NCBI GenBank assembly: GCA_007449985.2
Contig: VIIQ02000652.1
Coordinates: 62,001 to 126,000 of the forward strand
Reading direction: 5' to 3'
Length of the DNA: 64,000 nt
Source of the DNA: Desmodesmus armatus
Lineage: Eukaryota > Chlorophyta > Chlorophyceae > Sphaeropleales > Scenedesmaceae
This document shows, piece by piece, positions 45,001 to 63,646 of the stretch. The notes beneath the pieces are model-generated. The model did no database searches. It was given only the letters and a program-made list of their open reading frames with translations, and was not told the origin of the DNA. The position numbers and the translations under genes are program-made. The stretch's first letter is position 1. The number at the start of each line of letters is the position of its first letter.

Positions 45001-47666
45001 CTAAAGCACTGGTGCTGGCTGTGGTGAACTTCTGCCAAGCAATGCACCTGCATTGTCGAGTCCAACAGTGTGACAGCAAGTGCTGAAGAGCCTGTCTGTT
45101 GAGCCTGTCGGCCTGGCATGTGAACAACCTTTCTGTTTCTGGTGCTGGCCTATGTGATGCTGGCTAGCCTGTGCTGGACTTCCTGACAAGCTGTTGTCTT
45201 GTGTTGCACTAACACACCTGCATCGTTGAGTCCATCAGCCATGCGCTCAGCCACCATCTGCCTTACGCTGGCCAACAACCCTTTCCTGTTGTTGTTTCTG
45301 TTGTTGCCAACTTTCACCGTAGTGCCTATATGGTGCTGGCTATGCTGGACCTCCTGCCAAGCAACCCACCTGCGTCGTTGAGTCCATCAGCCATGCGCTC
45401 AGCCACCATCTGCCTCACACTGGCCAGCTCATCGGGGGTGAGGGGCTGACCAAAGCACTGGTACTGGAAGTTGTTGAGCTCCTCGTTGTTCAGTGCACCG
45501 TCCTGACGGGCAGCAAGGACAATACAGTACAGTACAGTACAGTACAGTACAGTACAGTACAGTACAGTACAGTACAGTACAGTACAGTACAGTACAGTAC
45601 AGTATTGTACAGTACAGCATCCACTAAAGCAGTCATACCGAAGACATAGCCCCACATGTTGAAGGGCAGTACGTGTGCACGGCCAATTCCATACGGCCCT
45701 ACACAGAACTATACAGTAAAGAGTACAGTACAGTACACCATCACAATGGAGCATCCATCTCGCCGATAAAGACCCATTTGTCAGAGACACAAGCAACCCA
45801 TTCATCAGAGACGCAAGCAAATTCAGCGTGTACGACCCTCTCAGCTGGACTCACCCCGTCAATGTCACACATGAGAAAGATCCTGAGTAGTGCCTTCACA
45901 CATGGCGTAGTCAGCCGGCCAGTGGTGGCATCTAGCAGGGGTGCCTTGGGGTACAGCACTGCATAACACAGCACAGCACAGCACAGCAGCTTTCGTCAGA
46001 GCCTGAAATTGAACTGTCTCTTAAGATAACCAGCCCACATCGGTATCCGTAGTCGAACCACGTTGGCTTTGCACAGCCACACTGTCAGGCGGACGGAACC
46101 GCAGCCCTGTGCCATGTAATTTTGAAAGTATCCACATGTAACAACCTCCCCCCCCCAAATAACAATAACAATTTTGTGTGCCACTGCAACAGCAGCCTTC
46201 TGTACAGTAGTACAGTAGCCCAGATTTCCAGCTATCTGGGACTAAAAGACTACTGCTCTACTGCTCTCATGGATGGTGCGTGATGCCACGCCTGGCCTCC
46301 AACAGCCCGCCTGCTGCAACGATGGGTTGTGCAACTACTGCGCAGGGCATGCTGACATGGCAACCCCTGACATCTGCTGCCATGGAACTTGGTATCCAGC
46401 CCCAATGCTGTCTCACTATCACTAGCAGAAGTTTTCTATGTGCAAAGGCTGGATACAGCAGTAGACGGTCCAGCACAACTGCTGCTGCCTTGCTGTGGAC
46501 TGCTGAGGTACCTTGTGCGACCGCAAACATCATTCCGCAATCTCAACAACTGAATCAACCCACCCTGCCGCCCCTCCTCCCCTGCCCTGTCACGCTCATC
46601 AAGCACTTAGCTGCTTCCTCATTCATCTTGACTGCACAATAAAATATTTACCCTCTGGCAGCCCTCCAAGAGTCCCAAACTCCAACCACCATCCCTAAGC
46701 CCAACCAATCCCAACCAGCCCTCCTGACATCACCACCATGCCCCCAACTGCCCATTGCCACCCAGCTGCTGCCTGACCTGTCTTGACAGCCTGATAGAAC
46801 ACGTCCAGCACGCTGCGTAGCTTCCTGCTGCTGGTGCGGATGGACACCTCAATCAGCGGGAAGGCACGGATCAGGGACTCCATGAACTGCAACAGACACA
46901 AGGTTTAGGCGACTTGGGGCTCAGAAGGAACATGTACACTAGCTCTGAAGCTTTGAGGATGCTGAACAGACTGAAAGCCTCTCGTACAAAGACATGTGCG
47001 GTGTCGACACACAGTATGTGGTCAACCAGCCATGAGACACCTCATCACACCAGGCTATGTATGCGCAGGGGGGCAGACAAGAGGTGCCACGGACGTGTGA
47101 GTGCAGATGGTCACTGCCAGTCATACGCATGAAGGGGTGAAGCTTGACTGCTGATGGATCGCTGAGAATGTCGGTTGTTGGTCAGTTGCAAAGCGTCCAA
47201 GCGCTCTGCGGCTTGCTTCTCCCCCCCCCCCCCCCCCGGGCCTGGCCTGGCCCCAGCCAACACCCACCTCCCGGATGTGCTCCATTGGCACACTGCCCTC
47301 TGAGTCATCCTTGCAGCAGGCTATGATGATGGGGGCGCCTTGTCTCAACCGTGTGATCCTGGGCAGCCACTCCGTGCGCAAGCGCTCCATCGTTATCTTG
47401 CGCTGGGCATCAAAGCACAGCACCACAACATCTGCTGCTTTGATGGTCTCATCAACTGCCTGTGTGTCCTCCGGCCTGCTGCTGGTATCGTAAGCGATCA
47501 GGTCAACTGGCTCGGACACGCCCGCAAAGTCTGCAGGAAACCTTGTGGGAGGCAGCACTGGCACAGGCCTTTCGCTGAACACCTCCTGTGCTGCACTGGT
47601 GATCAGAGAGGTTTTGCCTGACCCCTTGTCGCCCACAACAGCTACATTGATGCGTCTCCTGTTCAT
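39013..47666 (-). CDS. MIRO: Mitochondrial Rho GTPase (Miro)
   Basis: Fourteen minus-strand exons close in frame: 47666-47268, 46886-46778, 45958-45855, 45502-45370, 44766-44677, 44416-44166, 43497-43372, 42614-42505, 42298-42238, 41682-41575, 40874-40764, 40308-40225, 39787-39503, 39192-39013 (716 aa). Miro is a tail-anchored outer mitochondrial membrane GTPase acting in mitochondrial movement and inheritance. The first GTPase domain starts at the N-terminus with P-loop GDKGSGKTS. A canonical EF-hand loop (DIDGDGALNNEE) is rebuilt across the exon 3/4 junction, and a second, weaker one reads DIYDSTRSGVLS. The second GTPase domain has P-loop GGLAVGKSS and AAKDDL. The tail carries the membrane anchor (LMLASGFLVTSAASVYVGYKV minus its end) and a Ser-rich end. 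A run of 14 alanines interrupts the end of the second GTPase domain. Length is near that of other eukaryotes (about 620-720). Confidence 0.96.
45523..45605. repeat. (TACAG)n microsatellite, about 16 units
   Basis: An uninterrupted pentanucleotide run lies directly upstream, in gene sense, of the MIRO exon 4 acceptor. It reads (CTGTA)n on the MIRO strand. Shorter related runs occur at 41702-41727 and 45722-45735. The open frames it creates are artefacts of the repeat. Confidence 0.97.
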
Positions 47667-47954
47667 TGTGTCTGCAACTGGACCCTACGGTCCCTTTGAG
47701 AGAGTGAACGACTAGCTGATCTGACCTACATCAGCAGAATATAAGGACTTGAAGAAATGCTCTACTTTAGACCACGATCGACACCAACGCGATGAAATTT
47801 ACTTCAGATCACCGTTCCCTGTTTTGCTGCAGATGATGAGTCAGCACACATGACAAAACCATACACCCTCCAATGCCCAACTGCTTCAACCCAATAGGTC
47901 TGCTGTATAGGTCCACACAACACCACTCTAAACCTGCATCGTCCAAGCCCAGGC
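47667..47954. promoter_or_regulatory. Short spacer between MBO2 stop and MIRO start, both minus strand
   Basis: Only 288 bases separate the MBO2 stop codon from the MIRO ATG. The spacer must hold the MIRO promoter and 5' UTR and at least part of the MBO2 3' UTR. No minus-strand TGTAA was found here, so MBO2 transcripts may end inside the MIRO gene. Confidence 0.4.
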
Positions 47955-50900
47955 TCAGAGGATGACGTCCTGTGGCACTGGCTTGCGTATGTGCCGCATG
48001 GTGCTGCCTGGCGCAGAGGGTTTGAAGGGGCTGAACCCCCCATAGGGCTTGGGGATTCCCAGATCCTCGGGGATGTAGGCATTAGGACGGGGTTCCGCTG
48101 CTGACACCAGCACATGGCCCTTCTGGTCCAGGATGGCAGCCACCTGCCAGCGGACACAGACAAACACCAGCAGGCACCGGGCACGGGTGTCAGTATCCGC
48201 CTGAGATCAAGGTGTTCCAGCTGGTCAAGGGGTGCAAACTGTAATCAGTATGCACCCGGCATCACCCTTTCCAGGGACCTATCCAAGAGGCCGCACAGGT
48301 CCTGCCTAGGCAAGCGCTGCTGTACACAAACATCTCCAGCTCTCGTGTGACAGCGCAACTACCCCTGCAGTCACTACCGCTGCAGCAGCACACGCCACAT
48401 ATCAAACGCGACCATACTATCCGCCTGACTGTCGCCTTCCGCACCCAAGCATCTGCCCACCCTCTGCTCCCAACATCCCTCCCTCCACCCTGAACTCCCA
48501 AGGCATCCCACCCTCCGCTCTCAAGCATCCCTCCCCCACCCTCCGCTCCCAAGCATCCATCCGCCCCCCACCCGCCTGCTCCCTCTGTGCCTTGAGGTCC
48601 TGCAACGTCTGCTCCTGCCGCACCAGCGCCAGCCACTCCATCATACAACCGTCCCACCCTCCGTTCCCAAGCATACGCCCACTCAGCGCTCCCAATCATC
48701 CGCCCCCGCACCCACCTGCTCCCTCTGTGCCTTGAGGTCCTCCAACGTCTGCTCCTGCCGCACCAGCGCCAGCCACTCCATCTCCGCATCGTCGGTGGGC
48801 GGCAGTCCCGCCTCCAGCCGCTCCCTGGCCTGCTGCAGCACCTGCTCCAGCTCACCCTTGGTGGCATGAAGCTTCAGGGCGGTCGCCTGCAGCCAGACAC
48901 GCAGCAGGAGTGACTCGATGCACTACTAAGAGGAGGATATGCTGTCCATCTGCTCCTTGGTCCTTGTTCTGCTAGAGCACTAAATACCTAAAGGGCTAGT
49001 CTCATAGGCAATACCCAAACCCGCTTGAAATGGATATTACTCATACAAGGAGATGCTGAATTGCGTGCTCCAATCATTACAAATGCCAGCCAATTACAAA
49101 GCCGCTAATGAGCAGTTGCAGCAGGAACTCCCCTCCCCTCGGCGGCACGCATGCGCAGATTCAGGGCGGTTGCAGCCCACTAAAAGGGTTCTGGCTGGCC
49201 CCACACATGACTGAACAGGCGGTGGCGATGGGACACGCCCGACGCCCTACGCTCAACACACCCTGCCAACTTCACAATTGCATGCGACGGTGCCCCATGA
49301 CGTTGTCGCCTTCGTTACCCACTGCACTTCAATCACTATTGATGGGGTGCAACACTCTTCATACGGTTTCGATACCAAAGGGAAGCCAACCAGATGACCA
49401 CCTGTCCCACTCGCACCTGGTACAAGCTCAGCTCGCTGATGGTGGCCATCATGGCACGTGTCACCTTCCTCAGACGCTCTTGGTACGCGTTGGCAGCCGC
49501 AGCCAGGGACGCCCCCACGGGCCGTGCAGCGGCTGCCTCCTCGCGCAGGTGGCTGGTCAGTGCGTGCACCTCCTCAAGCACCACACCCTTCTCCATCAGG
49601 CAGTCACTCTGCATGCCTAGCCGCTCTTCTAGACTCTGCGGGCGGCAAGGACGCGTGCGTTTGGGGGGGGGGGGGGGAGGGGGATGGTCAGGCTTTGGAC
49701 GCTGAAATGCCAGGGCACTCAGCGATAGTTTAGGTGGGGACCGTGTGTGACCTCATAGTGACTGCCACCCCACCGTAACCCCACATGCCTATGCACCCTA
49801 GGCATCAACAGTGCTGCCAGCAGCCTGCACAGCTTGTTGATTTGGCAGCGGTACCGCCTGATAGCAGGGCTCATCGAGTCACACATTGCAGGCCATGTCG
49901 CTGTTGATTTACTGTCCTCAGTTCTTTTGGAACCTTGCCATCCGCAGAGGTGGACAGAGCAGCTGCAGCGCCCAGCTGGGCATGCTATGGGCTGCCTATT
50001 GCCTATTGGTCACCGTAGCCCTGAAGCGATACCATTCACCCCCTAGACCCTTAGACCCTTACACTCTTACACCCCTGCCACATGCAGAGCTTAGAAGAGC
50101 GGCTGGGCATGCGGAATGACTGCATGTTGAACTCTCGCCCTCTCAAAAGCCCGACCATCCCCCATGTTGGCCACCCCTTGCAAACCACACACCATCGCTA
50201 CCCGCAGAGCCTGGAAGAGCGGCTGGGCATGCAGAGCACCTGCCTGATGAAATCAACCCTCTCTCTTTGCTGGCCCCACCTGCAGCTTGGCGACCAGCTC
50301 CTCCTTCTCTGGTATCCTGCCTCCCAGCAGCCTGATCCTGCTGGTGTTGGAGGGGTCAACCACCTTCTCAGCAAGGACGGTGGAGCGCTGCCTGGCCTGC
50401 AACACACACATACAATACATCCTGACGGGATTGGCATGGCTGGTTGCAACTCATGTGGCAACACACAAACACATGCACTGAGAGTTACCGATATGTGTCC
50501 CTAGCACACAAGCAACGGCAGGCGACACATTGGAACAATTTTTGCAAGGTTGCAGTACTGCTCAGCCATGTGTGGGGGCAGTAACAGATGCAGCAGAGGC
50601 GCTAGAAGGCACATGAATGCAAGAGATGCCGCGACAAAGCAGCTGCCTTTGATGCGATATGCACAACTGTAGCGACTGACAGCCACTGACCACAGAACCA
50701 AGCTCTGAAGTGCTGATCCAAACAGTACATGCGCAAGCATCGGTCCAGCGCAACAGTTCACAGTGGCAGCCTGACACAGCCTGTGTGTGCACCCCCGCCC
50801 CTCCTCCAAGCATTGCCCCAGCCTACCCTAAGCAGGTCTGCCTTGAGGCTGGCAATGTCCCTGTCGATGCCTGGTAGGTCAGGCATGGAGACCTTGGAGG

Positions 50901-53900
50901 TGTGGATGGACCGCTCCAGCTCAGATATTTGCAGCGTGAGCACACGCAGCTGCGACCACGAGCAGCAAACAAACGCGCATGTCGGTCAGATATTTGCAGC
51001 GTGAGCACACGCAGCTGCAACCACGAGCAGCACAACATCACGCATGCCTGTCAGCGCGCAAAGCCACCTGGGTATGTGTGCAACGGTGTGAGGTGCGTGA
51101 GCGAACCATAGACCCCAGGAAGTATCATTGTCTTTGCCCGTGGCTGGTCTTGTCCAAACCTGCTTGGCTTTGCCCTGCAGCCCATGTGATACGGTTTTGA
51201 CAGGACTCCTGTCCGGGATCTGGGTAAGCGCACCTTGCTTCTACCGAACGCGAATTAAGCTGGTGGCCATCTGCTGCCCTCCACCCCCCCCCCGGCCTCA
51301 TTACAGTACACCCACAGACTGAGTGCCCACAGCACAGGGAGCATCAGTGACCGCGGCAGTTAGCTAAAGCCTGAGCCAGCGCTGCCAACCAGCCAGCCAG
51401 CCAGCGAGCCAGTCAGCCAGCCAGTCGGCCAGCCAGCGCTGCCAGCTAGCCAGTCAGGCAGGCGGCCTCACCTCATCCTCCCTGATTGACAGCTCCATGG
51501 TGCCTGCTGCTATGAGTGCCTCCTGCGTGTGTGCCTTCTCATGCAGCGCCGCCAGCTCATCATCGCGGTCAATCAGCATCACACCTGCGCAAGACACGTC
51601 ACACATGTGTGACACGCCACACAGACAGGCGTCCGGCATGCTGTGTGCTGGCACCTTGAGAAAGGTTGGCAGGTCGGCCACAGCTCTGGCGGCCCACTCG
51701 AGCACCCGCCTGAGACTTCAGCACCATCCACTTCTGCTGCACCTTCGCCACGAAGGGGCCCTTGCAACAGCCCAGCCTAGCAGCTCAAGTTGACATGGTT
51801 CGAGCCATCGCCAACAATTCGGCAATGTATCCACAGGACTATGAGTAGTAGTACCCTTATGTTCAAGTGGCACAGGCATACATGGCCAGCGCAGCCCAAT
51901 GGAGCACCCATGTTACCCAAGCTCCAGCCGAGAGTAACTGCCGCGATGCTCACCTGTTGCGTTGCGTGCCTGCACAGCCGCCTCGTAGCTTTTCTTGGTG
52001 CTGGCCATGACGCCCTGCGTCTTCTTGATCAAGCTGTTGATGTTCTTGATGGCCTCCATCTGGCAGCAGCACATGGTCAAACATCGTGATACGTGTGTTG
52101 AACAGTAAGGATACATGGCAGTACACGCATGATAGTACACGCATGTGTATGTTGGTCTCAGCAAGGGTCTTCTATCACAGTGGCAGCTATGGTTCAGCCG
52201 ACAACATGTAGAGCCGGCACAATCGCAATATGGCGAGCAGCACTGGAGTTCCAAAAACTTCCAGGAACCTCCTGTCGACGGACCGCCGGCCGGTAATTGC
52301 CTGAGTTGTTGCCGGCCCGTCGTGACACCATGCCATGCATGCAGCTGCTGCATCAGCTGCCAACTGGTGGGTCGGACCCACCTGCTCGTGCAGCTTGTCG
52401 TGCTTGTTCCTGAAGCTGCCTGCCAGGCTGTGCAGCTCATTCATCAAGGCATCACGCTCCTTGACGGACACTGTCTTGGCGCCGTGGGCCTGCGAATGCA
52501 AAGCATGCATGCATCGGTACATATATGCAGGTGAACAGCTGGGGTGAGTGCAGCCCTTGAGCTTGACAAAACCTTACAAGTATACGTATGCCTGCGCAGC
52601 GGCCACAAGCACTGTTGCACAGAGCACCGTTGCACAGTGCATTGCTCTAGCTGGCCATTGCTGTGCTGCATGCAATGTCTGCAGCCCCAATCACTCTTCC
52701 GTGGTTGACGTGGTTGACTTCAAGGACTAGCGGCTCATGTTGCAGCAAGGACAGCAAGGCATGCATCACCTTGTCCAGAAGCTGTGCCTTGGTGGCCACC
52801 TCAGCCGTGAGGATCTCCTGCTCGCTGGACAGCAGTCGCAGCCTGTCGGTCATTTCTGTTGCGGCCTGACGCGCCGTGGCAATCAGGGCCACAAACCGGT
52901 TGCGCTGGTTGCGGATCTGCGAAGCGGAGCAGCATCAATGCATCATGTTGCATGACATTTTCAGAACGTGGTGTATCACAACTCAAAAAGCACATGCTTG
53001 CCTTGCACGTGAGCTCACAGGTGTGCCTGCTACAGGCACATTTGCTGGCAGCAGCTGGCCTGAGGGGTGCAGAGGCAAACTCCGTTCTGCCATGTCACAA
53101 CAGCAAGTCCAATGGAGTGATCCACTGCGGAGGTTACACCCCATTCACTGCTGCATATGCACAGTGTGAGACCCAGCAGGCCAATTAGAGTGGCCGCTGC
53201 CAGGCAGGCCTACCAGGTCAAAGAGCCTCTCAAACTCGTTGGCTTTGCGCTCTTGCTCAGCCACCATGGCCCGCAGCTCCTCCTCCTGCCGCGCCCGCAG
53301 CTTGGATGCTGAGGATGCTGCGGTGTGCTTGTTGTGCTGCACATCCACCTGGCGAGCAACCCTGCAACAGCACAGCACACGCAATGCAGGACCGGCAGCA
53401 GCTTCGCATGCTGTGCATGTTGGCCAAGCAGCCTGCTGCAGGCTTGCATCTGCTTTAGCTTGAGAGCTGTGTGGCAAGATCTATTCTTGGAATAGGATGG
53501 GCCTGGACTGGCCTGAGGCCTGTGTGGTGACACCAACAGTTCAAGCACATGGACTGCAGCTCTCCACTTGCTGGAGTGTGTGCGTGATGTGACAGTGTTA
53601 CACACACCTGTCCCGTTGAGCGGCCATGTCTGCCAGCAGGCGTGAGAGCTGCCTGTCTTCGTCCTTCAACGCAGCAGACTCTTGCTCCAACAGAGCCACC
53701 TGCATGCAAGGCATTGCCAGATTCCGCACTGTGCTCACGGTCACTGTGACAGGCCATCCTTGCCCCATATGACCCATATGTGCCAGCATGCCTGGCAACG
53801 TCACCACCGTATCAGTGCTAGCCAGTCGGCATTGTGCTGACAGGCCATCCTCGCCCCGTATGACCCATATGTGTCGCATGCCTGGCGATGTCACCACGAT

Positions 53901-56900
53901 ATCAGCGACGAGGTCGGCTCTGACAGGTGCAGGAACAGCCTCTCACCTCCTGCTGCATGATGTTGAACAGCGCAACCTTGTCCTTGGCAAATGACTCCTC
54001 CTGCACAGCAGCAACCGCACGTTCCACCCAGACACCCATAACAAATTGACGCACTTTCTGTCCTTCCTGTCCAAAGGTATGCTTACTAACAGCAGGCGGC
54101 AGCTCATTGACCCGGCCCAAGTAAGGGTGAAGCCAAAAACAGCATGGGGGTGTCAGCCTGATGCACCAGCACTGATGTGCTGCATACACATGTGCTGCAT
54201 ACGAGCCCTGAAGCTTGCATTGTTGGCCGGACCCTGGCACACTGCACCCCCATGCTGTCAGCCCCACAGGCGGCGTGGTTACCTTGAGGACTTGCGCAAT
54301 GCGTACATCCACTTGCTTTTTGAGGTCCTCCTTCTCAGCAATGGTGGCTGCCAGCTCAACTTGAGCATTGACCTTGTCTTTGGTGGTGAGCTCCCTGCAA
54401 GTTTGTACACAGCCGATAGGACCATATGTTGAAGTGAAGCACACTGGCCATCTGCTACAACAGCACACTGCTTGCACACTAGGATGGGGTTGCACATGCC
54501 TCAACCATGACCCTGGCGGTGCCCAGTGCTCAGCATCCCGTGAGCAGAGGAGCCACTCAAGTGTATTCCTTTCATCAACTGTGTGCCACACTGCTGGTGC
54601 AGGCATGCGTGCCGCCCCAACCCAGTCCTGTCCTGCGCAGAGTGCAGCCGCAGCGTCCTGGTCATACTGCACAGCTCAGATTATTCTAAGCTGGCTGCGC
54701 CCTCATGGCGATGATTGACGTGCGCCAAACTCGCCGACTGCCAGCACACCGCGCCCCCTGGCAGAGCCACTAGGACGGTCACTTTGCGCTCACTTTGCTA
54801 TCTTGAGCGGTGGTAGCTCCTCCTGAGCTTCCAGCAGTGCGTCCTCAGCTGCTTTGTAGGCACGCAGGGCAAGGAGCTTGTCATGCTTCGCACGAGCCAG
54901 CTGCTCCTGCTGCATGCGCACCTCACGACACAGCGCCTGCGGACACAACAGCAGGCGCACTAGGATAAGGTAACCACTGTCATCACCCCGGCTGTCACAG
55001 CACATGCCCATGATACACCGCTCTTTGCACCCAACAATTCACTGCGGCAGAGGGCAGTGCTTCTCCGCTGTGAACGGAGATTCTACAGGAGGGTGCATTA
55101 CATCACTACCTCACATCCCACGTGACAGTACCATCATATCTCACCTGCGTCGCCATGGCCACCCCTGCCTGATCCCCTAAGATCTGCTCCTTCTCCAGTC
55201 CTGCTAGCTCCACATCCCTGCTGATGTCGTCACTGTGGCGGTCCTTCGCCTCAAGCATGATGCGGGCCCGCTCTAGTGCGCTCATGGCTGACGCATACTC
55301 CATCTGAAGGCAGCACACAACAATGCAGAAGAAACACCATGCGGCAGCACTATTGCAAAACATCATCTACTCCAGAGGCGCCGAACACTCCAGCCAGCCA
55401 GCAGTGTTCTGTTTCAGCGGCCATTCAGCAAAGTGCAATCGGCCGCATCAAGGCAAGGCTGGATGCCATCCTAGCATGATACGCCTGCAGAAGCATCACA
55501 GGCGGTAGGCAAGTCTGCTGCTGCTGCCCCCTGTCAATGAAGTGTGCCATGCTGTCTCTAAAGGAGGCAAGGTACCCTCAGGACCATGTTCGTACCTGCC
55601 GCTGCCGCAGCTGCTCGCTGGCACCCCGCACAGCCGACTCCGCCTCCATGCGTTTGGTCTCCGCTGCAGCCAGCAGCTGCTGGGCCGCAGCCAGGTCTGC
55701 CACCGCAAGGTCTGCCTGCCTGCGTGCCTTGACAGGTGCTGCTGAGACGCTGACCAACCGACCCGCCTCCTGCTTGTGCTCCTTCTCAAGGTTTGAGACG
55801 AAAAGCTCTGCCTGCATGCATACAAAGAAGGTCCAGGTGCCCACAGCTGCTGTGGCATGTGCAGTGCCGAGTTGCCACTCGTACCAGCTGCCTGATTCTG
55901 AGACTGAATATGGCAAGGACTGTGTGTGGCTTACACACCTCGCCCAGCCTGCTGGCCATGCCCTCCAAGTCTTGGCTGTTCATGGCTGCTTGTAGCAAAA
56001 ACTGCACTGAGCATTTGCATTGACTTTGATGTATGGGATAAAACACACAGAAATCAGCAGCGCGCTCAGCCTGTGTAACGCAGCTAGTCAGCAGCACACA
56101 CACACACACCTCGCCCAGCCTGCTTGTCATGCCCTCCAGCTCCTGCTGCGTGACTGCTGCCTGCAGCCGCTGCTGGTCCAGCTCACGCTTCAGCACAGTG
56201 ATCTCCTCCTGCAGGCTGGAGATGACGGGCGCCAGGGCCGCCGCATGCTGCACTGCAACGCCGTCCAGATGCTCTGCAGGCCAGCACAGCAGCAGTATGG
56301 CGAATTCACTCTTGGGTGCTGCTACTATGGGGTTCGGCACTAGCAGCCGCTAGTAAGGTTGCACACTCACATGCCCTGGGTGCTCCATATTGATCCGAAA
56401 CTGGACAGAAAGGGTCAGCTGCTGAGGGAGGGTGTGCATGTTAGCAGTGACATGCGCAGGCGCCATGCCGCAGCTGCATGCAAGGACTGCTGTCAGCGCA
56501 CGTGCTGACCTGCCAGCTGGTCTCGCTGCCGCTGCAGCTCCTGCTGCTCCAGGGCCATTAGTGCCGCACGCTCCTGCGCAAGCGTCGACTCGGCAAGGGC
56601 TGTCTCAACATCCTCCCGCAGTATCTGCAGGACAAGGACACGAGAACCCAGCTTTTGTAATGCGACACAGTTGCGCTGTCGTGGGGACCAGTACAGGCCG
56701 CCTGTTGCTGGCATGGTATGGACGCCACTTGCTGTTGTTGCAGGCAGCAAACGCGCACAGCTGCAGGGAAGCTGTTTGATGCTGGCTACCTTGCGCAACT
56801 TCTGTGTGGCTCCTTTACACACGACCAACTGTGCAGGATGCTGTTGTGTCGTATCACTTTTGCTGGTCTTTCAAGCAAAGCCGTCGGCTGTGCTGCTTGC

Positions 56901-57623
56901 TTGGCTGTTTTCAGTTGCAGGATGCGCCAGGAGCAACTAAGCAGACCATACATGCCTTACCTCGATGCTGAGGCCTTCGAACTCTGCTGCTTTCCGCTGC
57001 GCCGCTGCTGCTGCTGCCTCGCTTGCCTGCAACAGGAATGCAAGTGCAGCTGGCTTCAACCCCATCCACAAGTGCATCCAGGTTTGGTGAATGTGTCTAC
57101 ATACTCCCGCCGACTCTTTGAAAGCAGCATACTGATGAGCATTGGCAGGCATGGGTGGTTAGCCTGTAGGGAGAGCAACAAGCTGCACGTGCAGGGTTGT
57201 GCTGGACTTCTGGGACTGTGACGCCTGCCACGCAAGACAGTGCTGGGAATGTTGCAGGGACTCACGTCTCTCTCCTTGGCCAGCTGTGCTGATTGCACTG
57301 TAAGCTCTCGCTCCTCGGTCGTTGCTGACACCAGTGCCTGGTGCAGTTCGCTGACTCTGGCTTTGGCATCTGCTGCTGCTTCGCTGCTGATTTGCCCGAT
57401 CTCAACCAAGGTATCCAAAACCTGGAGGCATACATATCACAGCGTGTGTGATGCAGGTGCATGTCATGAGCTGAGTCAAGCAGCGTGCAGGCCGTGTTGA
57501 GACCGCTTAGCTATTGCACACAGTCACCGCAAGCAACTGCTGCTTGCCTACCCTAAATGCTTCACTGCTTGACAGGACATCCTGGAGGTTGGCAATATCT
57601 GTGGTAGAGGCAGACGGTGGCAT
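47955..57623 (-). CDS. MBO2: MBO2/CCDC146-like ciliary coiled-coil protein
   Basis: Twenty-one minus-strand exons close in frame: 57623-57552, 57421-57266, 57026-56961, 56624-56510, 56273-56110, 55811-55596, 55303-55145, 54936-54794, 54394-54283, 54000-53947, 53699-53608, 53361-53214, 52916-52770, 52489-52382, 52059-51954, 51584-51472, 50949-50827, 50396-50280, 49635-49417, 48886-48716, 48143-47955 (929 aa). Nearly the whole protein is Ala/Glu/Gln/Leu-rich coiled coil. Landmarks point to CCDC146, the animal relative of Chlamydomonas MBO2: [60 protein letters not shown], and a C-terminal block with [14 protein letters not shown] and MRHIRKP. The length fits (human about 955). MBO2 mutants of Chlamydomonas swim backwards, and the protein is bound along axonemal doublets. 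Identity rests on remembered motifs; another ciliary coiled-coil family is the alternative. The first ATG is at 57623; the frame is open upstream but has no earlier ATG nearby. Confidence 0.85.
48475..48710. repeat. Minisatellite of CCGCTCCCAAGCATCC-type units with an exon-edge copy
   Basis: About five degenerate units related to CACCCTCCGCTCCCAAGCATCC fill the last intron of MBO2. Among them, 48571-48643 is a copy of the end of exon 20 and its donor. Confidence 0.8.
49660..49682. repeat. G homopolymer tract
   Basis: A run of about 15 G residues followed by GAGGGGGATGG lies just upstream, in gene sense, of MBO2 exon 19. On the coding strand it is a poly-C tract near the acceptor and may act as its polypyrimidine tract. 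It may be unstable or mis-sequenced. Confidence 0.7.
51378..51460. repeat. Degenerate (CCAG)n tetranucleotide repeat
   Basis: AGCCAGCCAGCC-type units, with AGTC and AGCG variants, fill the intron just after MBO2 exon 16 (donor at 51471). Confidence 0.85.
53750..53907. repeat. 68-bp tandem duplication inside an MBO2 intron
   Basis: The block ACAGGCCATCC...ATGACCCATATGTG...GCATGCCTGGC...GTATCAG occurs at about 53750-53817 and 53840-53907 with a few changes. It is intronic only and does not include an exon edge. Confidence 0.85.

Positions 57624-63646
<6,023 letters not shown>

Noticed and set aside
45429..45820. Tyr/Cys/Val-repeat open frames
   Set aside because: They are translations of the (TACAG)n microsatellite.
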